A DNA stretch of 25,064 nucleotides, taken from UBA8108 sp965659285 (GTDB lineage: Bacteria > Planctomycetota > UBA8108). Below, piece after piece: positions 1 to 9,023 of the stretch. The stretch lies in the NCBI GenBank assembly GCA_965659285.1, contig CBFHWB010000048.1, forward strand, positions 1 to 25,064, in the 5' to 3' direction. Every line of letters begins with the position of its first letter. Position 1 is the first letter of the stretch. The notes under the pieces are model-generated. The model did not search any database and was not told the DNA's origin. It worked only from the letters and a program-made list of their open reading frames with translations. The translations under genes were made by a program, and so were the position numbers.

Positions 1-1047
1 ACCTGGCAGAACGAAAAGAACTGGGGCTATCGCAGCTTCAAGAACCGGGCCGACCTGCAGAAAAACTACCTCGGTCTCATCAGGAAGCTGCGTCCAATGA
101 TCGAGACCTGTTTGAGCGCCGCGATCTATACCCAGACCACCGATGTCGAGGTCGAGGTCAACGGCCTGATGAGCTACGACCGCGAGGTGCTCAAATTCGA
201 CGCGGGGAAGCTCGCGAAGGCCCACCAGGCGCTCTACGCTCCGCTTCGGGAGCTGAGCGACGCTGAGCGTTCCCGCGCCTATACCGTCGCCTACTGGCGC
301 TTCGAGGACACCGCGGCGGGCAAGCTGGTGCCGCACGATCGCAAGAAACGCGATTCCATAGCGGTGCGGGATGTTTCCGGCCAGCGAAACCATCTCTACG
401 CCTATTCCTCCGGCAACGCGCCGCGCGGCGGAGCCGAGGTGCCGGCCGCAACCGTTCCCGGTCTCGGGCTCGAGAACCGGGGGGTTCTTGATGACTCCAT
501 CGCGGGAGGGGGTGCCACGCGCGATCTCTACACCGACTACGGCCGCTCCCGCACTCACATGAACGTCATCAACACCTTCTCGTTCAACCAGTGGACGGTG
601 GAGGCGTCGATCAGGCCGGTCGAACTCGGGCGCAGACAGACGATCGTCGGCGAGGACGGCAAGCCGACGGAGGCCGCCAACGCGCCGCTGCAGCTAGAGA
701 TTCGCAAAGACAACCGCATCGCCATCGTCGCCATCGACTCCGGCGGCAAGGTGCGTACTCTCGCGAGCCGGGATCCGGTTGAGAAAGGAAAGTGGTATCA
801 CGTCGCGGCTATGAGCGATGGTTCGAAAATGAGGCTCTACCTCGTAGAGGGCAATCGCTGCCACCTGCAGGGCTCGACGGATTTCTCAGGCGCACTTATC
901 CCTCATGTCGGCACCTGGACGGTTGGCCGCGGTTTTCACGCTGGAAAAATCGCTCTCGATGCGCGTGCTTTGATCGACGAGGTTCGCATCAGCTCCATAG
1001 CCCTGCCGCTTGAGCTGCTGCTGTGGCATCCCTCTTCCGGATCGTGA
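1..1047 (+). CDS. Glycoside hydrolase family 2-like protein with C-terminal LamG domain (3' part)
   Basis: The reading frame is open from the first base, so the start lies outside the window; about 348 codons are visible. Residues 32-60 of the visible part (SAAIYTQTTDVEVEVNGLMSYD) resemble the end of the catalytic TIM barrel of secreted GH2 (beta-galactosidase-like) enzymes. From about residue 85 a LamG/concanavalin-type sandwich follows: it opens with AYWRFEDT, has the core WTVEASIRP and GKWYHVAAMSDG, and ends with IDEVRISS. GH2 enzymes hydrolyse beta-glycosides, and a LamG module often binds glycan. The protein is probably exported, but the N-terminus is not visible. No gene overlaps it, and a 148-bp gap separates it from the next gene. 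The GH2 call rests on a short C-terminal stretch, so the exact substrate is unknown; the LamG call is firmer. Confidence 0.75.
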   Translation, partial: TWQNEKNWGYRSFKNRADLQKNYLGLIRKLRPMIETCLSAAIYTQTTDVEVEVNGLMSYDREVLKFDAGKLAKAHQALYAPLRELSDAERSRAYTVAYWRFEDTAAGKLVPHDRKKRDSIAVRDVSGQRNHLYAYSSGNAPRGGAEVPAATVPGLGLENRGVLDDSIAGGGATRDLYTDYGRSRTHMNVINTFSFNQWTVEASIRPVELGRRQTIVGEDGKPTEAANAPLQLEIRKDNRIAIVAIDSGGKVRTLASRDPVEKGKWYHVAAMSDGSKMRLYLVEGNRCHLQGSTDFSGALIPHVGTWTVGRGFHAGKIALDARALIDEVRISSIALPLELLLWHPSSGS

Positions 1048-1195
1048 TCCCCGGGAGGGGCCGGTAGCCCGTTTTCACCGCTTGTTTTCCATCTGCGGAG
1101 ACAAGAAGCTTCGTTGTCGTATGAACTATGCGTATCATAGATGTCAGTATCCAGGGGGTTGTTCACGATTCGGCTTTGATCCCGAAAGTAATTAA

Positions 1196-4100
1196 ATGCG
1201 TACTGTTTTCCACGGGTTCCTGTTTCTTCTCATCTTTCTTGCGGCGGGAAGCCTGCGCGCGCAGCAGGGCATCGTGATCAGTGAATTTCTCGCCGTGAAC
1301 GATGGCGGGCTCTCCGATGCGGATGGCGACAGTCCAGACTGGATCGAGCTCTATAACAGCGGCAGCGAGGCCGCCTCGCTCGGGGGCTGGTACCTGAGCG
1401 ATGACTCGGAAGATCTTTTCAAGTGGCCCCTGCCGGAGATGGACCTGGGCGCGGGAAGCTACCTGGTCGTGTTCGCCTCCGGCAAGGACAGGCGGGCTGC
1501 CGGCGGGGAGCTTCACACGAATTTCAGCCTCGATGGGGATGGAGAATACCTCGCCCTGGTCAGCCCGGCTGGAATTCCCGCCACGGAATTCTCTCCGGCC
1601 TTTCCCCAGCAGCAGGGAGGTTTCTCCTTCGGTCGCGGCGAGAGCCAGGTCGGAGACCGGCTGGTGCGGGAAGGGACGGGGGCCAGGATGCTCGTACCCT
1701 CGGCCGGCTTTCTCGGCCTCTCCTGGAACGGCAGCCTGGCTGCTTTCAATGACAGCGAGATTGCAGGCTGGCTGCCGGTCACTACCGGAATCGGTTATCC
1801 TTCCGGAGGAGGTCCGCCGGTAGAGCCTCCGATCGGCTATTGGAGCTTTGATGGAAACGTCAACGACACTTCCGGTCTGGGTCATGGGGGAGTCCTTCAT
1901 GGAGCGGATTTCAGCGACCAGGCTCCGGAGCAGATAGGCGGGGGCCAGTCCCTCAGTTTCGATGGATCAAACGATTACGTCAGCGTCGTGATCGATGTCT
2001 CGGAGACGGCCTATACGGCTTCTTTCTGGTTCAGGACGGAGACCGGGGGGAGGGGGCTGTTCAGCGTCGTAGATGGAGACCTTGGCGCCGGCGGTCATGA
2101 CAGGCATATCTATCTGAGCGGCGGCAATATTGCCACGAGGGTCTGGAACAACCAGACCATCGCCTCCTCGGGAAGGAATTTCGCAGATGGGCGCTGGCAC
2201 CATGTAGCCCACGTCGTCGGCGAGGGAGGGCAGAGGATCTACGTCGATGGTTCGCTGGTCAGGAGAGGCTCCAAGGCATCCTCGGATTTCGACTGGCAGC
2301 GCCAGATCCATATCGGCTTCTCCAACGATGCCGCAGGCGATTACTTTGAGGGCGAGATCGATGATGTCGCCGTCTGGAGCGAGGCTCTCGGCCCTGGCCA
2401 CATCCGCGCCCTGAGCGAGGGCGTTCATCCCCTGGAACTCGGAGGTCTCTCTTCCTTTGTCGAGACCGATGTCGAGAATGCCCTGCGAGGCGTCAACTCC
2501 TCGGTCTACCTGCGGATTCCTTTCGAGGCAGCCCTGCCCCTGGATATTGATTCGTTGCGTCTGCGGGTCCGGTTCGACGATGGATTCATCGCCTATCTCA
2601 ATGGAGAAGAGCTCGCCCGGCGCAACGCTCCGGACAATGCCGGCTACGACTCGGCCGCCCTCGAGGACCGGCCGGTCGCCATGGCTTTACGGCAGGAGAA
2701 TATTGACATCACCGACAGGATCGACCTGCTTCGAGATGGCGAGAACATCCTGGCTGTTCATGGGCTCAACGATGCCGTCGAGAGCGAGGATTTTCTCCTC
2801 CTGCCGGAGCTGGTGGGGGTGGCGGAATTCGCCGATCGTTATTTCGAGAACCCGACCCCGGGCTCTCCCAATGATGCCGGCGGCCTGGCGGGATTCGTCG
2901 CGGACACCAGCTTCAGCGTCGACCGCGGCGTCTACGAGCAGGGCTTCGATGTCGAGATCACCTGCGCCACCGAGGAGGCGACGATTCGCTACACTCTCGA
3001 TGGCAGCGAACCCACAGCCACCCGGGGCATGATCTATGCCGGGCCGCTCAGCGTCAACGGGACGACGACCCTGAGGGCGGCGGCCTTCAAGGAAGGCCTC
3101 GAACCGAGCAATGTCGATACCCAGACCTACATCTTTCCGGCCGATGTCGTTACCCAGTCGGTTATGTTGAGGGACATCACCTCGCACCGGGTCTACGGTC
3201 CGCTCCTCGAGCAGGCTCTCAGCGAGATGCCCTCGATCTCGATCGTGACTCCGCTGGGAATCAATTTCAGCTCCCCGGTGAAGGCATCCATCGAAATGCT
3301 CGACTACGGAGGCCGGGAGGGCTTCCAGGTTGACGCCGGGATCAAGCGGGTCGGCGGCCACAGCGTCAACTACCCCAAGAACACCATGCGGCTCTATTTC
3401 CGCGCCGAGTACGGCTACACGAAGCTGAGGTACCCGGTCTTCGAGGGAACGCGCTACGGCGAGGGCGCCGCCGAATCGTTTGACCAGCTCGATCTGCGCA
3501 GCGGCTCCCACGACTCGGTTTTCTACCTCGGTGCCGGGAACCAGCGGCCCTCCGATGCTCTCTATCTCCGCAACCGCTGGCATCACGATGCGCTCTTTGA
3601 GATGGGGCAGCTCTCTCTGCACGGCCGCTTCGTGCATGTCTACATCAACGGCACCTACTGGGGGCACTACCACATGGTGGAGCGGCCGACGCGGACCTTC
3701 ATGGCCTCCTACCTCGGGGGAGAAAAGGAACAATACGAGTCGATCAACTCGGGGCGTACCATCGGGCCTGCTTCGCCGGCCTGGGCCCGGCTTCCCGGGA
3801 TCCTCCGTAATTACGAGACCGCCCGTGACTGGATCGACTTCACCTCCCTGGCCGACTACATGGTGCTGAATTTCTACACCGGCAATGACTGGGACTGGAG
3901 CTGGAACCACAACTGGATGGCTGGGGGACCGAGCACACCCGGGCTCGGCGGCTATCGCTTCTTCAACTGGGACGCGGATATTACCTTTCGCCACACCACC
4001 GACGCCAACCTCAACCAGCCCGGCCCCGGCAACCTCTTTCGCGAGAGCATGAGACACGAGCCGTTTCGCCGGCTCCTGGCCGACAGGATCCACAAGCACC

Positions 4101-5977
4101 TCTTCAACGGGGGAGTGCTGACCCCGGAGCGTGTCCAGGAGCTCTTCGACCTGCGGGCTGAACAGATCCAGACAACCCTCGTGGCGGAGACGGCTCGCTG
4201 GCGGTGGGGCGGAACCATCTGGACGCGGGACAACCAGTGGGAATCGGAGCGCAGCAGGCTGCGAACGGACTTCATTCCCCGCCGAACGGATATCGTTATC
4301 AACCAGATTAGAAACGCCGGCTGGTATCCGGACATTCCCGCCCCGACCTTTCTCGTAGATGGGCGTGTCCTGCATGGCGGATCGGTGTTTCCCGGCGCCG
4401 AGCTGTCGATGGGCGTCGCCGGCCTGGAGCGGTTTGTAGATACGCCGGTGATCGACCATGATTCGCCTCTCAGCGTCTGCGTGCCGCGAGATGGAGAGAT
4501 GGGTGAGGAGTGGCTGGCGCCGGGTTACGTGGAGGGCGCCAATGGTGAGAGCTGGCGCAGCGGCTCCGGGGGAGTCGGCTATGAAAATTCCAACGGCTAC
4601 CAGGAGGCGATCGGCATCGATGTCGGTGAGCAGATGACGAGTGATCCGGGGAACACCTCGATTTTCGTGAGGATACCATTCACCCTGCGGGACCAGGCGG
4701 CACTCAGGGCGATGACCAACCTGACCCTGCTGCTGGACTACGATGACGGTTTTGTCGCCTATCTCAACGGCGAGCGGCTCGCGGCGGAGAACGCCCCGGC
4801 CGCTGGTTCTGTGCAGTGGAATTCGCGGGCTTCCGGCTCCAACGAGGCCGACCCGGGAAATCCCGAGGTTTTCGAGCTGCCGGGCTTCGAGGAGCATCTG
4901 CGGATCGGAGCGAACGTCCTCGCGATCCACGGGCTGAACTTCAGCACCACGAGCAGTGATTTCCTCATCCGGGCGGCGCTGGTTCAGAGGACCATCGAGG
5001 TCGGGCTTCCCGAAGGCAGCGTCTTCTATACGACCGACGGGTCCGATCCTTCCGAGGAGGGCGCCCTTGATTATACCGAGCCCTTCGCTCTCGATGAGAC
5101 GCTGGTGGTCAAGGCTCGCACGAGGGAAGATGGCGAGTGGAGCGCCCTGAGCGAGGCGCTCTTCATCGTCGAGGGGAGCTTCCCCCTGCGGATCACCGAG
5201 CTCATGTACCACCCTCCGGATGCGGCGCCTGGAGCGGGCTTCGCCACGGAGGACTACGAGTTCATCGAGCTGATGAACACGGGCGACCGGGTTCTTGACC
5301 TTGACGGCATCTCGCTTGCCGGCGCGACGAGATTTGATTTCTCAGAGGCGGGGATCGATGCCCTGGCCCCCGGTGAGCATGTGCTCGTGGTTAAGAATCT
5401 CGCCGCCTTCTCTTCGCGTTACGGCGCCGAGGGAATCCTGGTGGCGGGTGAATATTCCGGGCAGCTGAGCAACGGCGGCGAAACCGTTGAGCTCCAGGGC
5501 CGGTTCGGAGAGACGCTTCTCGAGCTTGAATACGCCGACTGGTATCCGGCCGCCGATGGCGAAGGCTTCACCCTGGTGGTCAATGATCCCTTCGCGGAGC
5601 TGGATACCTGGAGTGATTCCGACAACTGGCGCTCCGGCGCCGTCGAGCTCGGAACCCCGGGCTATTCCGATGATGGAGGCGGCCCTCGCGGCCTTCGCTT
5701 GCCCGGAGACGCCAACCAGGATGGCCTCCTGGACGTTTCAGATCCTGTTCGCCTGCTGCGGCAACTCTACCTGGGTGTACCCGGAGAGCTTCCCTGTGAC
5801 GGGGAGGGACTTGGAGAGGGCGGAAACCTCACTCTGCTCGATTCCAATGGCGATTCAGCCGTGAACCTGGCTGATGCGGTCTATCTGCTCTCCTATATGT
5901 TCCAGAATGGCCCATCTCCGGCCCTGGGCGCTGAATGCGTACGCATCGAGGGTTGCCTGAGCTCCTGCAGGCGTTGA
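1196..5977 (+). CDS. Secreted CotH-family protein with lamin-tail, LamG, chitobiase-C-like and dockerin modules
   Basis: This 1593-residue protein begins with a clear signal peptide (hydrophobic residues 7-19, then SLRAQQ). Approximate modules in order: lamin-tail domain 25-150 (IVISEFLAVND, DWIELYNSG); LamG 213-400 (GYWSFDGNVNDTSG to GEIDDVAVWSEAL); a beta module 420-545 with FDDGFIAYLNGEEL; a chitobiase/hexosaminidase C-terminal-like module 572-648 (TIRYTLDGSEPT); CotH 675-1045 (GIKRVGGHS, GTYWGHYHMVERP, FFNWDADITF); a second copy of the beta module 1100-1268 (YDDGFVAYLNGERL); a second chitobiase-like module 1268-1326 (VFYTTDGSDPS); a second lamin-tail domain 1332-1470 (LRITELMYHP); and a dockerin-like pair of calcium loops 1502-1588 (GDANQDGLLD, DSNGDSAVNLAD). 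Some CotH proteins are atypical surface protein kinases; WDADITF resembles their acidic metal-binding motif. Activity here is inferred only. No clear Shine-Dalgarno precedes the ATG, but the signal peptide supports this start. Confidence 0.9.
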   Translation: MRTVFHGFLFLLIFLAAGSLRAQQGIVISEFLAVNDGGLSDADGDSPDWIELYNSGSEAASLGGWYLSDDSEDLFKWPLPEMDLGAGSYLVVFASGKDRRAAGGELHTNFSLDGDGEYLALVSPAGIPATEFSPAFPQQQGGFSFGRGESQVGDRLVREGTGARMLVPSAGFLGLSWNGSLAAFNDSEIAGWLPVTTGIGYPSGGGPPVEPPIGYWSFDGNVNDTSGLGHGGVLHGADFSDQAPEQIGGGQSLSFDGSNDYVSVVIDVSETAYTASFWFRTETGGRGLFSVVDGDLGAGGHDRHIYLSGGNIATRVWNNQTIASSGRNFADGRWHHVAHVVGEGGQRIYVDGSLVRRGSKASSDFDWQRQIHIGFSNDAAGDYFEGEIDDVAVWSEALGPGHIRALSEGVHPLELGGLSSFVETDVENALRGVNSSVYLRIPFEAALPLDIDSLRLRVRFDDGFIAYLNGEELARRNAPDNAGYDSAALEDRPVAMALRQENIDITDRIDLLRDGENILAVHGLNDAVESEDFLLLPELVGVAEFADRYFENPTPGSPNDAGGLAGFVADTSFSVDRGVYEQGFDVEITCATEEATIRYTLDGSEPTATRGMIYAGPLSVNGTTTLRAAAFKEGLEPSNVDTQTYIFPADVVTQSVMLRDITSHRVYGPLLEQALSEMPSISIVTPLGINFSSPVKASIEMLDYGGREGFQVDAGIKRVGGHSVNYPKNTMRLYFRAEYGYTKLRYPVFEGTRYGEGAAESFDQLDLRSGSHDSVFYLGAGNQRPSDALYLRNRWHHDALFEMGQLSLHGRFVHVYINGTYWGHYHMVERPTRTFMASYLGGEKEQYESINSGRTIGPASPAWARLPGILRNYETARDWIDFTSLADYMVLNFYTGNDWDWSWNHNWMAGGPSTPGLGGYRFFNWDADITFRHTTDANLNQPGPGNLFRESMRHEPFRRLLADRIHKHLFNGGVLTPERVQELFDLRAEQIQTTLVAETARWRWGGTIWTRDNQWESERSRLRTDFIPRRTDIVINQIRNAGWYPDIPAPTFLVDGRVLHGGSVFPGAELSMGVAGLERFVDTPVIDHDSPLSVCVPRDGEMGEEWLAPGYVEGANGESWRSGSGGVGYENSNGYQEAIGIDVGEQMTSDPGNTSIFVRIPFTLRDQAALRAMTNLTLLLDYDDGFVAYLNGERLAAENAPAAGSVQWNSRASGSNEADPGNPEVFELPGFEEHLRIGANVLAIHGLNFSTTSSDFLIRAALVQRTIEVGLPEGSVFYTTDGSDPSEEGALDYTEPFALDETLVVKARTREDGEWSALSEALFIVEGSFPLRITELMYHPPDAAPGAGFATEDYEFIELMNTGDRVLDLDGISLAGATRFDFSEAGIDALAPGEHVLVVKNLAAFSSRYGAEGILVAGEYSGQLSNGGETVELQGRFGETLLELEYADWYPAADGEGFTLVVNDPFAELDTWSDSDNWRSGAVELGTPGYSDDGGGPRGLRLPGDANQDGLLDVSDPVRLLRQLYLGVPGELPCDGEGLGEGGNLTLLDSNGDSAVNLADAVYLLSYMFQNGPSPALGAECVRIEGCLSSCRR

Positions 5978-6058
5978 GAGCTCTTCTGATTGTCGTTAAT
6001 TGTCTTCCGCTTGCAGCATTCGGACTCATCGTGCAAGATGTCGTTGTCCTTATAGGCT

Positions 6059-6084
6059 TTGAGGCCGGTTTTTCCGGTTCTCAA
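6059..6084 (+). terminator. Hairpin downstream of the CotH gene, possible weak terminator
   Basis: TTGAG (6059-6063) pairs with CTCAA (6080-6084), and the inner CCGG (6065-6068) pairs with CCGG (6074-6077) around a TTTTT loop, giving roughly ten pairs with a one-base bulge. The downstream sequence (GGGTTTATAG) is only weakly T-rich and the hairpin is about 80 bp after the stop, so its role as terminator is uncertain. Confidence 0.3.
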
Positions 6085-6168
6085 GGGTTTATAGTTAACT
6101 GATGCCGTCGACAGGGGTTTGACTTCATCCGAAGAGTTTCGGGTGTTCGGGTTAAACAGGAGGTTGTC

Positions 6169-7722
6169 TTGAATCGCTTTATTGCGCCGATCATTATCTG
6201 CCTGGCAGGTTTTGCGTATTCTCTTCCGGGCTTTTCCCAGGAGGGAAAGCTTCCTGAACCTCCTCCGCTCGAGCAGGAGGAGACGGGCAAGCTCATCAAG
6301 AAGCTCTTCAGGTCCGAGTACTCGAAGAAAAATTCCACCGCGCGGCGTGACCTTGCCAAGATTCTTCTCTCCAAGGCGAAGAGGGAGAAGGCTGATATGG
6401 TCGCGAGGTTTGTCCTCCTCAAGGAGGCTATGGACCTTTCATCCCGCAGCGCCGACCTGGAGACCGCCCTCGGGGCCTACTCCCTGATGGAGGCGGGCTA
6501 CCTGATCAATCCGGTCCAGGTCAAGGAGGGGCTGCTGACAGTCTTTCCAAGAACCAAGTCGCTCATCACCGAAGAGACTGTTTTCGATGAGTGGATGAAC
6601 CTTGTCGACCTTGCGATCCGGGTAGATGATTACCCGGCCGCGGACAAGTTCGCGGGGCTTGCCCGTAAGCGGGCCTCAAGGGACAAGCTTCTCCAGAGTA
6701 TTGCCAAGGACAAGGAAAAGTATATCAAGGTGCTCGAAAAGCGCTTTGAAGAGATCCAGCCGACCATCGAGAAGCTCGCCGGAAATCCGGAGAATGTAGA
6801 GGCCAACGGGGTTGTAGGAGAGTTTCTTTCTCTCTATAAGCGCGACTGGAAATCCGGCATGCCGATGGTGGGCAAGGGGCCCGAAGGGGAGCTCAAGGAA
6901 CTGGCGGATGCGGAGTTCAACTCACCCGGCGTCCCCCTGGAGCTCCAGGGAATAGCTGACGGCTGGTGGCAGCAGGCGCAGGCGAACAAGGATCTCGTCA
7001 GAATCAGCTGCCTGATGAGGGCGGCCTATTGGTACGGCAAGCTTCTTGCCGGCCTCGAGGGGCTGAGCCAGGTTCGGATCCAGAAGAGGCTCGCTGAGAT
7101 TGAAAAGGAAATCGGGACGGTCCGTGGAGTCAAGCTTTCGGAATTGCAGGTTCTCTGTTACCAGGACAGGCGCTGGAAGCGGCACCCGCTCGAGAAGCTC
7201 TCGCTCGCTCGCCGGGGGGAGGCTCTGGCCGCCAAGAACACCTCAGGGATCTGGCGCTACGCGCTGCTGAGCTCAAAGAGGCTGATCAGGGGCGACTTCT
7301 CGGCGACGGTCAACGTGTCGGGAGGGCGCTGCGTGGGTCTTACTTCCGACGACATGCGCTCCAAACGCCTCGAGGTCGAGCTGAAGTCCGGCTGGAACCG
7401 TGTTCGGATCGAGCGCGTGGGTAAGAGCCTCAACTTCTCGATTAATGGCAAGCCCGTTAAGTGGAAGGCCGGCGAATACCAGAGCTACTACGGTGAGGTG
7501 AACCCGGAGCAGACTTCCTACCTTTTCATCTCCATCAATGCCGGGCAGCAGTGTTCGGTTCAGACCATCGAGATCGATTCCAATACCGTGGAATACGGCG
7601 ACGCTACCGCTGCTGATGACGACGACGACGATGACGATCGACGCAGGGAAGGCGAAGACGAAGGCCGCGGGCGGGATGATGGTCGTGGGCGTTTCGGCGG
7701 CCGGAGCCGCGGCCGGAATTGA
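6169..7722 (+). CDS. Secreted helical-repeat protein of a planctomycete-type family, poly-Asp and Arg/Gly tail
   Basis: The start is TTG at 6169: a perfect AGGAGG lies at 6158-6163, five bases upstream, and the TTG opens a good signal peptide (hydrophobic residues 4-18, then PGFSQ). The 517-residue product has a helical region at about 30-190 (LAKILLSKAKREKADMVARF; KAMDLS-like repeats). A conserved segment at about 207-320 includes NPENVEANGVVGEFL, RDWKSGMPMVGKG, IADGWWQQA and RAAYWYGKLL. I associate this arrangement with large families of secreted planctomycete proteins of unknown function. A beta-rich domain (about 334-470, SGWNRVRIERVGKSLNFSIN) resembles the sandwich fold often found after it. 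The last 36 residues are unusual: eight consecutive Asp (DNA 7615-7638), then an Arg/Gly/Glu-rich tail. Function unknown. It converges on the dehydratase gene, with 53 bp between them and no evident terminator hairpin. Confidence 0.8.
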   Translation: MNRFIAPIIICLAGFAYSLPGFSQEGKLPEPPPLEQEETGKLIKKLFRSEYSKKNSTARRDLAKILLSKAKREKADMVARFVLLKEAMDLSSRSADLETALGAYSLMEAGYLINPVQVKEGLLTVFPRTKSLITEETVFDEWMNLVDLAIRVDDYPAADKFAGLARKRASRDKLLQSIAKDKEKYIKVLEKRFEEIQPTIEKLAGNPENVEANGVVGEFLSLYKRDWKSGMPMVGKGPEGELKELADAEFNSPGVPLELQGIADGWWQQAQANKDLVRISCLMRAAYWYGKLLAGLEGLSQVRIQKRLAEIEKEIGTVRGVKLSELQVLCYQDRRWKRHPLEKLSLARRGEALAAKNTSGIWRYALLSSKRLIRGDFSATVNVSGGRCVGLTSDDMRSKRLEVELKSGWNRVRIERVGKSLNFSINGKPVKWKAGEYQSYYGEVNPEQTSYLFISINAGQQCSVQTIEIDSNTVEYGDATAADDDDDDDDRRREGEDEGRGRDDGRGRFGGRSRGRN

Positions 7723-7775
7723 TTTCCTGATCCCCGTGGAACTTCGCGCCGGCTTCTTCCTGGTCGCTCGACGAT

Positions 7776-8792
7776 TCAGGTCGCGCTCAGTATCTCGCGC
7801 AGCTGCGCGGTTGAGATGTTACCGCCGCTGAACACCACGGCGGTTTTCTTTCCGGCGAGCCTGTCCTTGAGCTTCAGGGCTGCCGCAAGCGCGGCGGCTC
7901 CTGAAGGTTCGGCAAGGTTGCGGGTCTTTTCGATCAGGACTCGAACGGCCTCGTTCATCTCTCGCTCGCTGACGAGGACAAAGTCATCGAGGTGCCTCCT
8001 GAGCAGATCCTGGGTCAGTTCGAAGGCGCAGCGGGTGGCCAGTCCCTCCGCCTTCGTCGCCATCGGCGCCTCGACCAGATCTCCCTGTTGCCAGGAGAGA
8101 CAGGCCGCGGGCGCCTCCTCGGCCTGGACTCCGATCAGCTCTGTTTTCGGGCTCATGCTTTCGAGCACGAGCCCCGCTCCCGCGGCCCCGGTTCCTCCTC
8201 CGATCGGAACGATCAGCGCGTCGAGGTCCGGTTGCTCCTCGATGATCTCGAGTGTACAGGTCGCGACCCCGGCGATCAGGAGCGGCTCGTTGGCTGAGTG
8301 AATATAGCGAAGACCTTCGGCGGCGCTGCGGCGTTCAACCTCTTCACGAGCGTCGTCAAAATTTTCGCCGTGGAAGACAACCTCGGCGCCCAGCGCGCGC
8401 ATCGAATCTACCTTCGAGGGATTGGCTCCCTCGGGTACGGTGATGATGGCGCGCGTCTGGAAGAGCCGCGCGGCGTAGGCGATCGACTGGCCGTGATTGC
8501 CGGTCGAGGCCGAGATCACTCCACGCAGCCGGTCTTCCTCGCTGAGGCGGCTGAGGAGGTTGATGCCCCCTCTGACCTTGAAGGCGCCGGTGGGCTGGTG
8601 GTTCTCGTGTTTGACGATGAGCTCGGTCCCGGTGAGGGCCGAGAGCTCGGGATAGGAGCCTAAGGCGGTGCGGGGCAGCCAGGGACGGATCTTCTCGCGA
8701 GCGCTCTCTACATCTTCAATGCTGGGTTGTTTGAGATCCGGATTCTTCAATGCGGCGTTCCTTGCGTGGTCACCTTTCCCTTGGTCGTTCAC
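7776..8792 (-). CDS. PLP-dependent serine/threonine dehydratase (fold type II)
   Basis: The 338-residue product belongs to the tryptophan-synthase-beta superfamily. Lys72 in PTGAFKVRGG is the expected Schiff-base lysine, STGNHGQS is the substrate/carboxylate loop, GGGTGAAGAG is the phosphate-binding glycine loop, and SGGNIS near the C-terminus matches the segment contacting the PLP ring. The family deaminates L-threonine to 2-oxobutanoate or L-serine to pyruvate in the cytoplasm. There is no C-terminal ACT regulatory domain, and the length matches catabolic TdcB-type enzymes rather than biosynthetic IlvA. Serine racemase-type activity cannot be excluded from sequence. The start used is GTG at 8792; the ATG a few bases upstream is out of frame. 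No strong Shine-Dalgarno is visible, and the first 20 residues look non-conserved, so a later start is possible. Confidence 0.92.
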   Translation of the reverse strand: MNDQGKGDHARNAALKNPDLKQPSIEDVESAREKIRPWLPRTALGSYPELSALTGTELIVKHENHQPTGAFKVRGGINLLSRLSEEDRLRGVISASTGNHGQSIAYAARLFQTRAIITVPEGANPSKVDSMRALGAEVVFHGENFDDAREEVERRSAAEGLRYIHSANEPLLIAGVATCTLEIIEEQPDLDALIVPIGGGTGAAGAGLVLESMSPKTELIGVQAEEAPAACLSWQQGDLVEAPMATKAEGLATRCAFELTQDLLRRHLDDFVLVSEREMNEAVRVLIEKTRNLAEPSGAAALAAALKLKDRLAGKKTAVVFSGGNISTAQLREILSAT

Positions 8793-8915
8793 CGGGCATG
8801 ATACCCCGGTCAGCTTTTCTTTTGCACCCGTGTCCGCTCGAGTCTGTTTTCGCGGCTGGCCGGACCCTTATCCCTGGATTCTGAAATGTTGGGAAGGTGG
8901 GGAAAATTAACGGGG

Positions 8916-8921
8916 TATAAT
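8916..8921 (+). promoter_or_regulatory. TATAAT, possible -10 element for the beta-roll protein gene
   Basis: A perfect TATAAT hexamer lies about 100 bp upstream of the ATG at 9024, in the divergent gap between the dehydratase and this gene. The best -35-like match (TTGGGA, 8889-8894) is 21 bp away, longer than usual, so the promoter call is tentative. Confidence 0.3.
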
Positions 8922-9023
8922 GGAAATACCGGGTCAGCAGGCGTGAACTAAGGAAGATCCTGGTAGGTGCCACGCCGTACATTTGGTTCCGGAACTTAGA
9001 ACAATCCTAAAAGGAGTAATCCT

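Noticed and set aside
1114..1138. TTGTCG and TATCAT as a promoter for the CotH gene
   Set aside because: The spacing is only 13 bp, too short for a sigma-70 promoter.
2687..5212. 841-codon open frame on the minus strand
   Set aside because: It lies wholly opposite the CotH gene, whose signal peptide and domains are clear. The translation has no recognisable domain, and long antisense frames are expected in GC-rich coding DNA.
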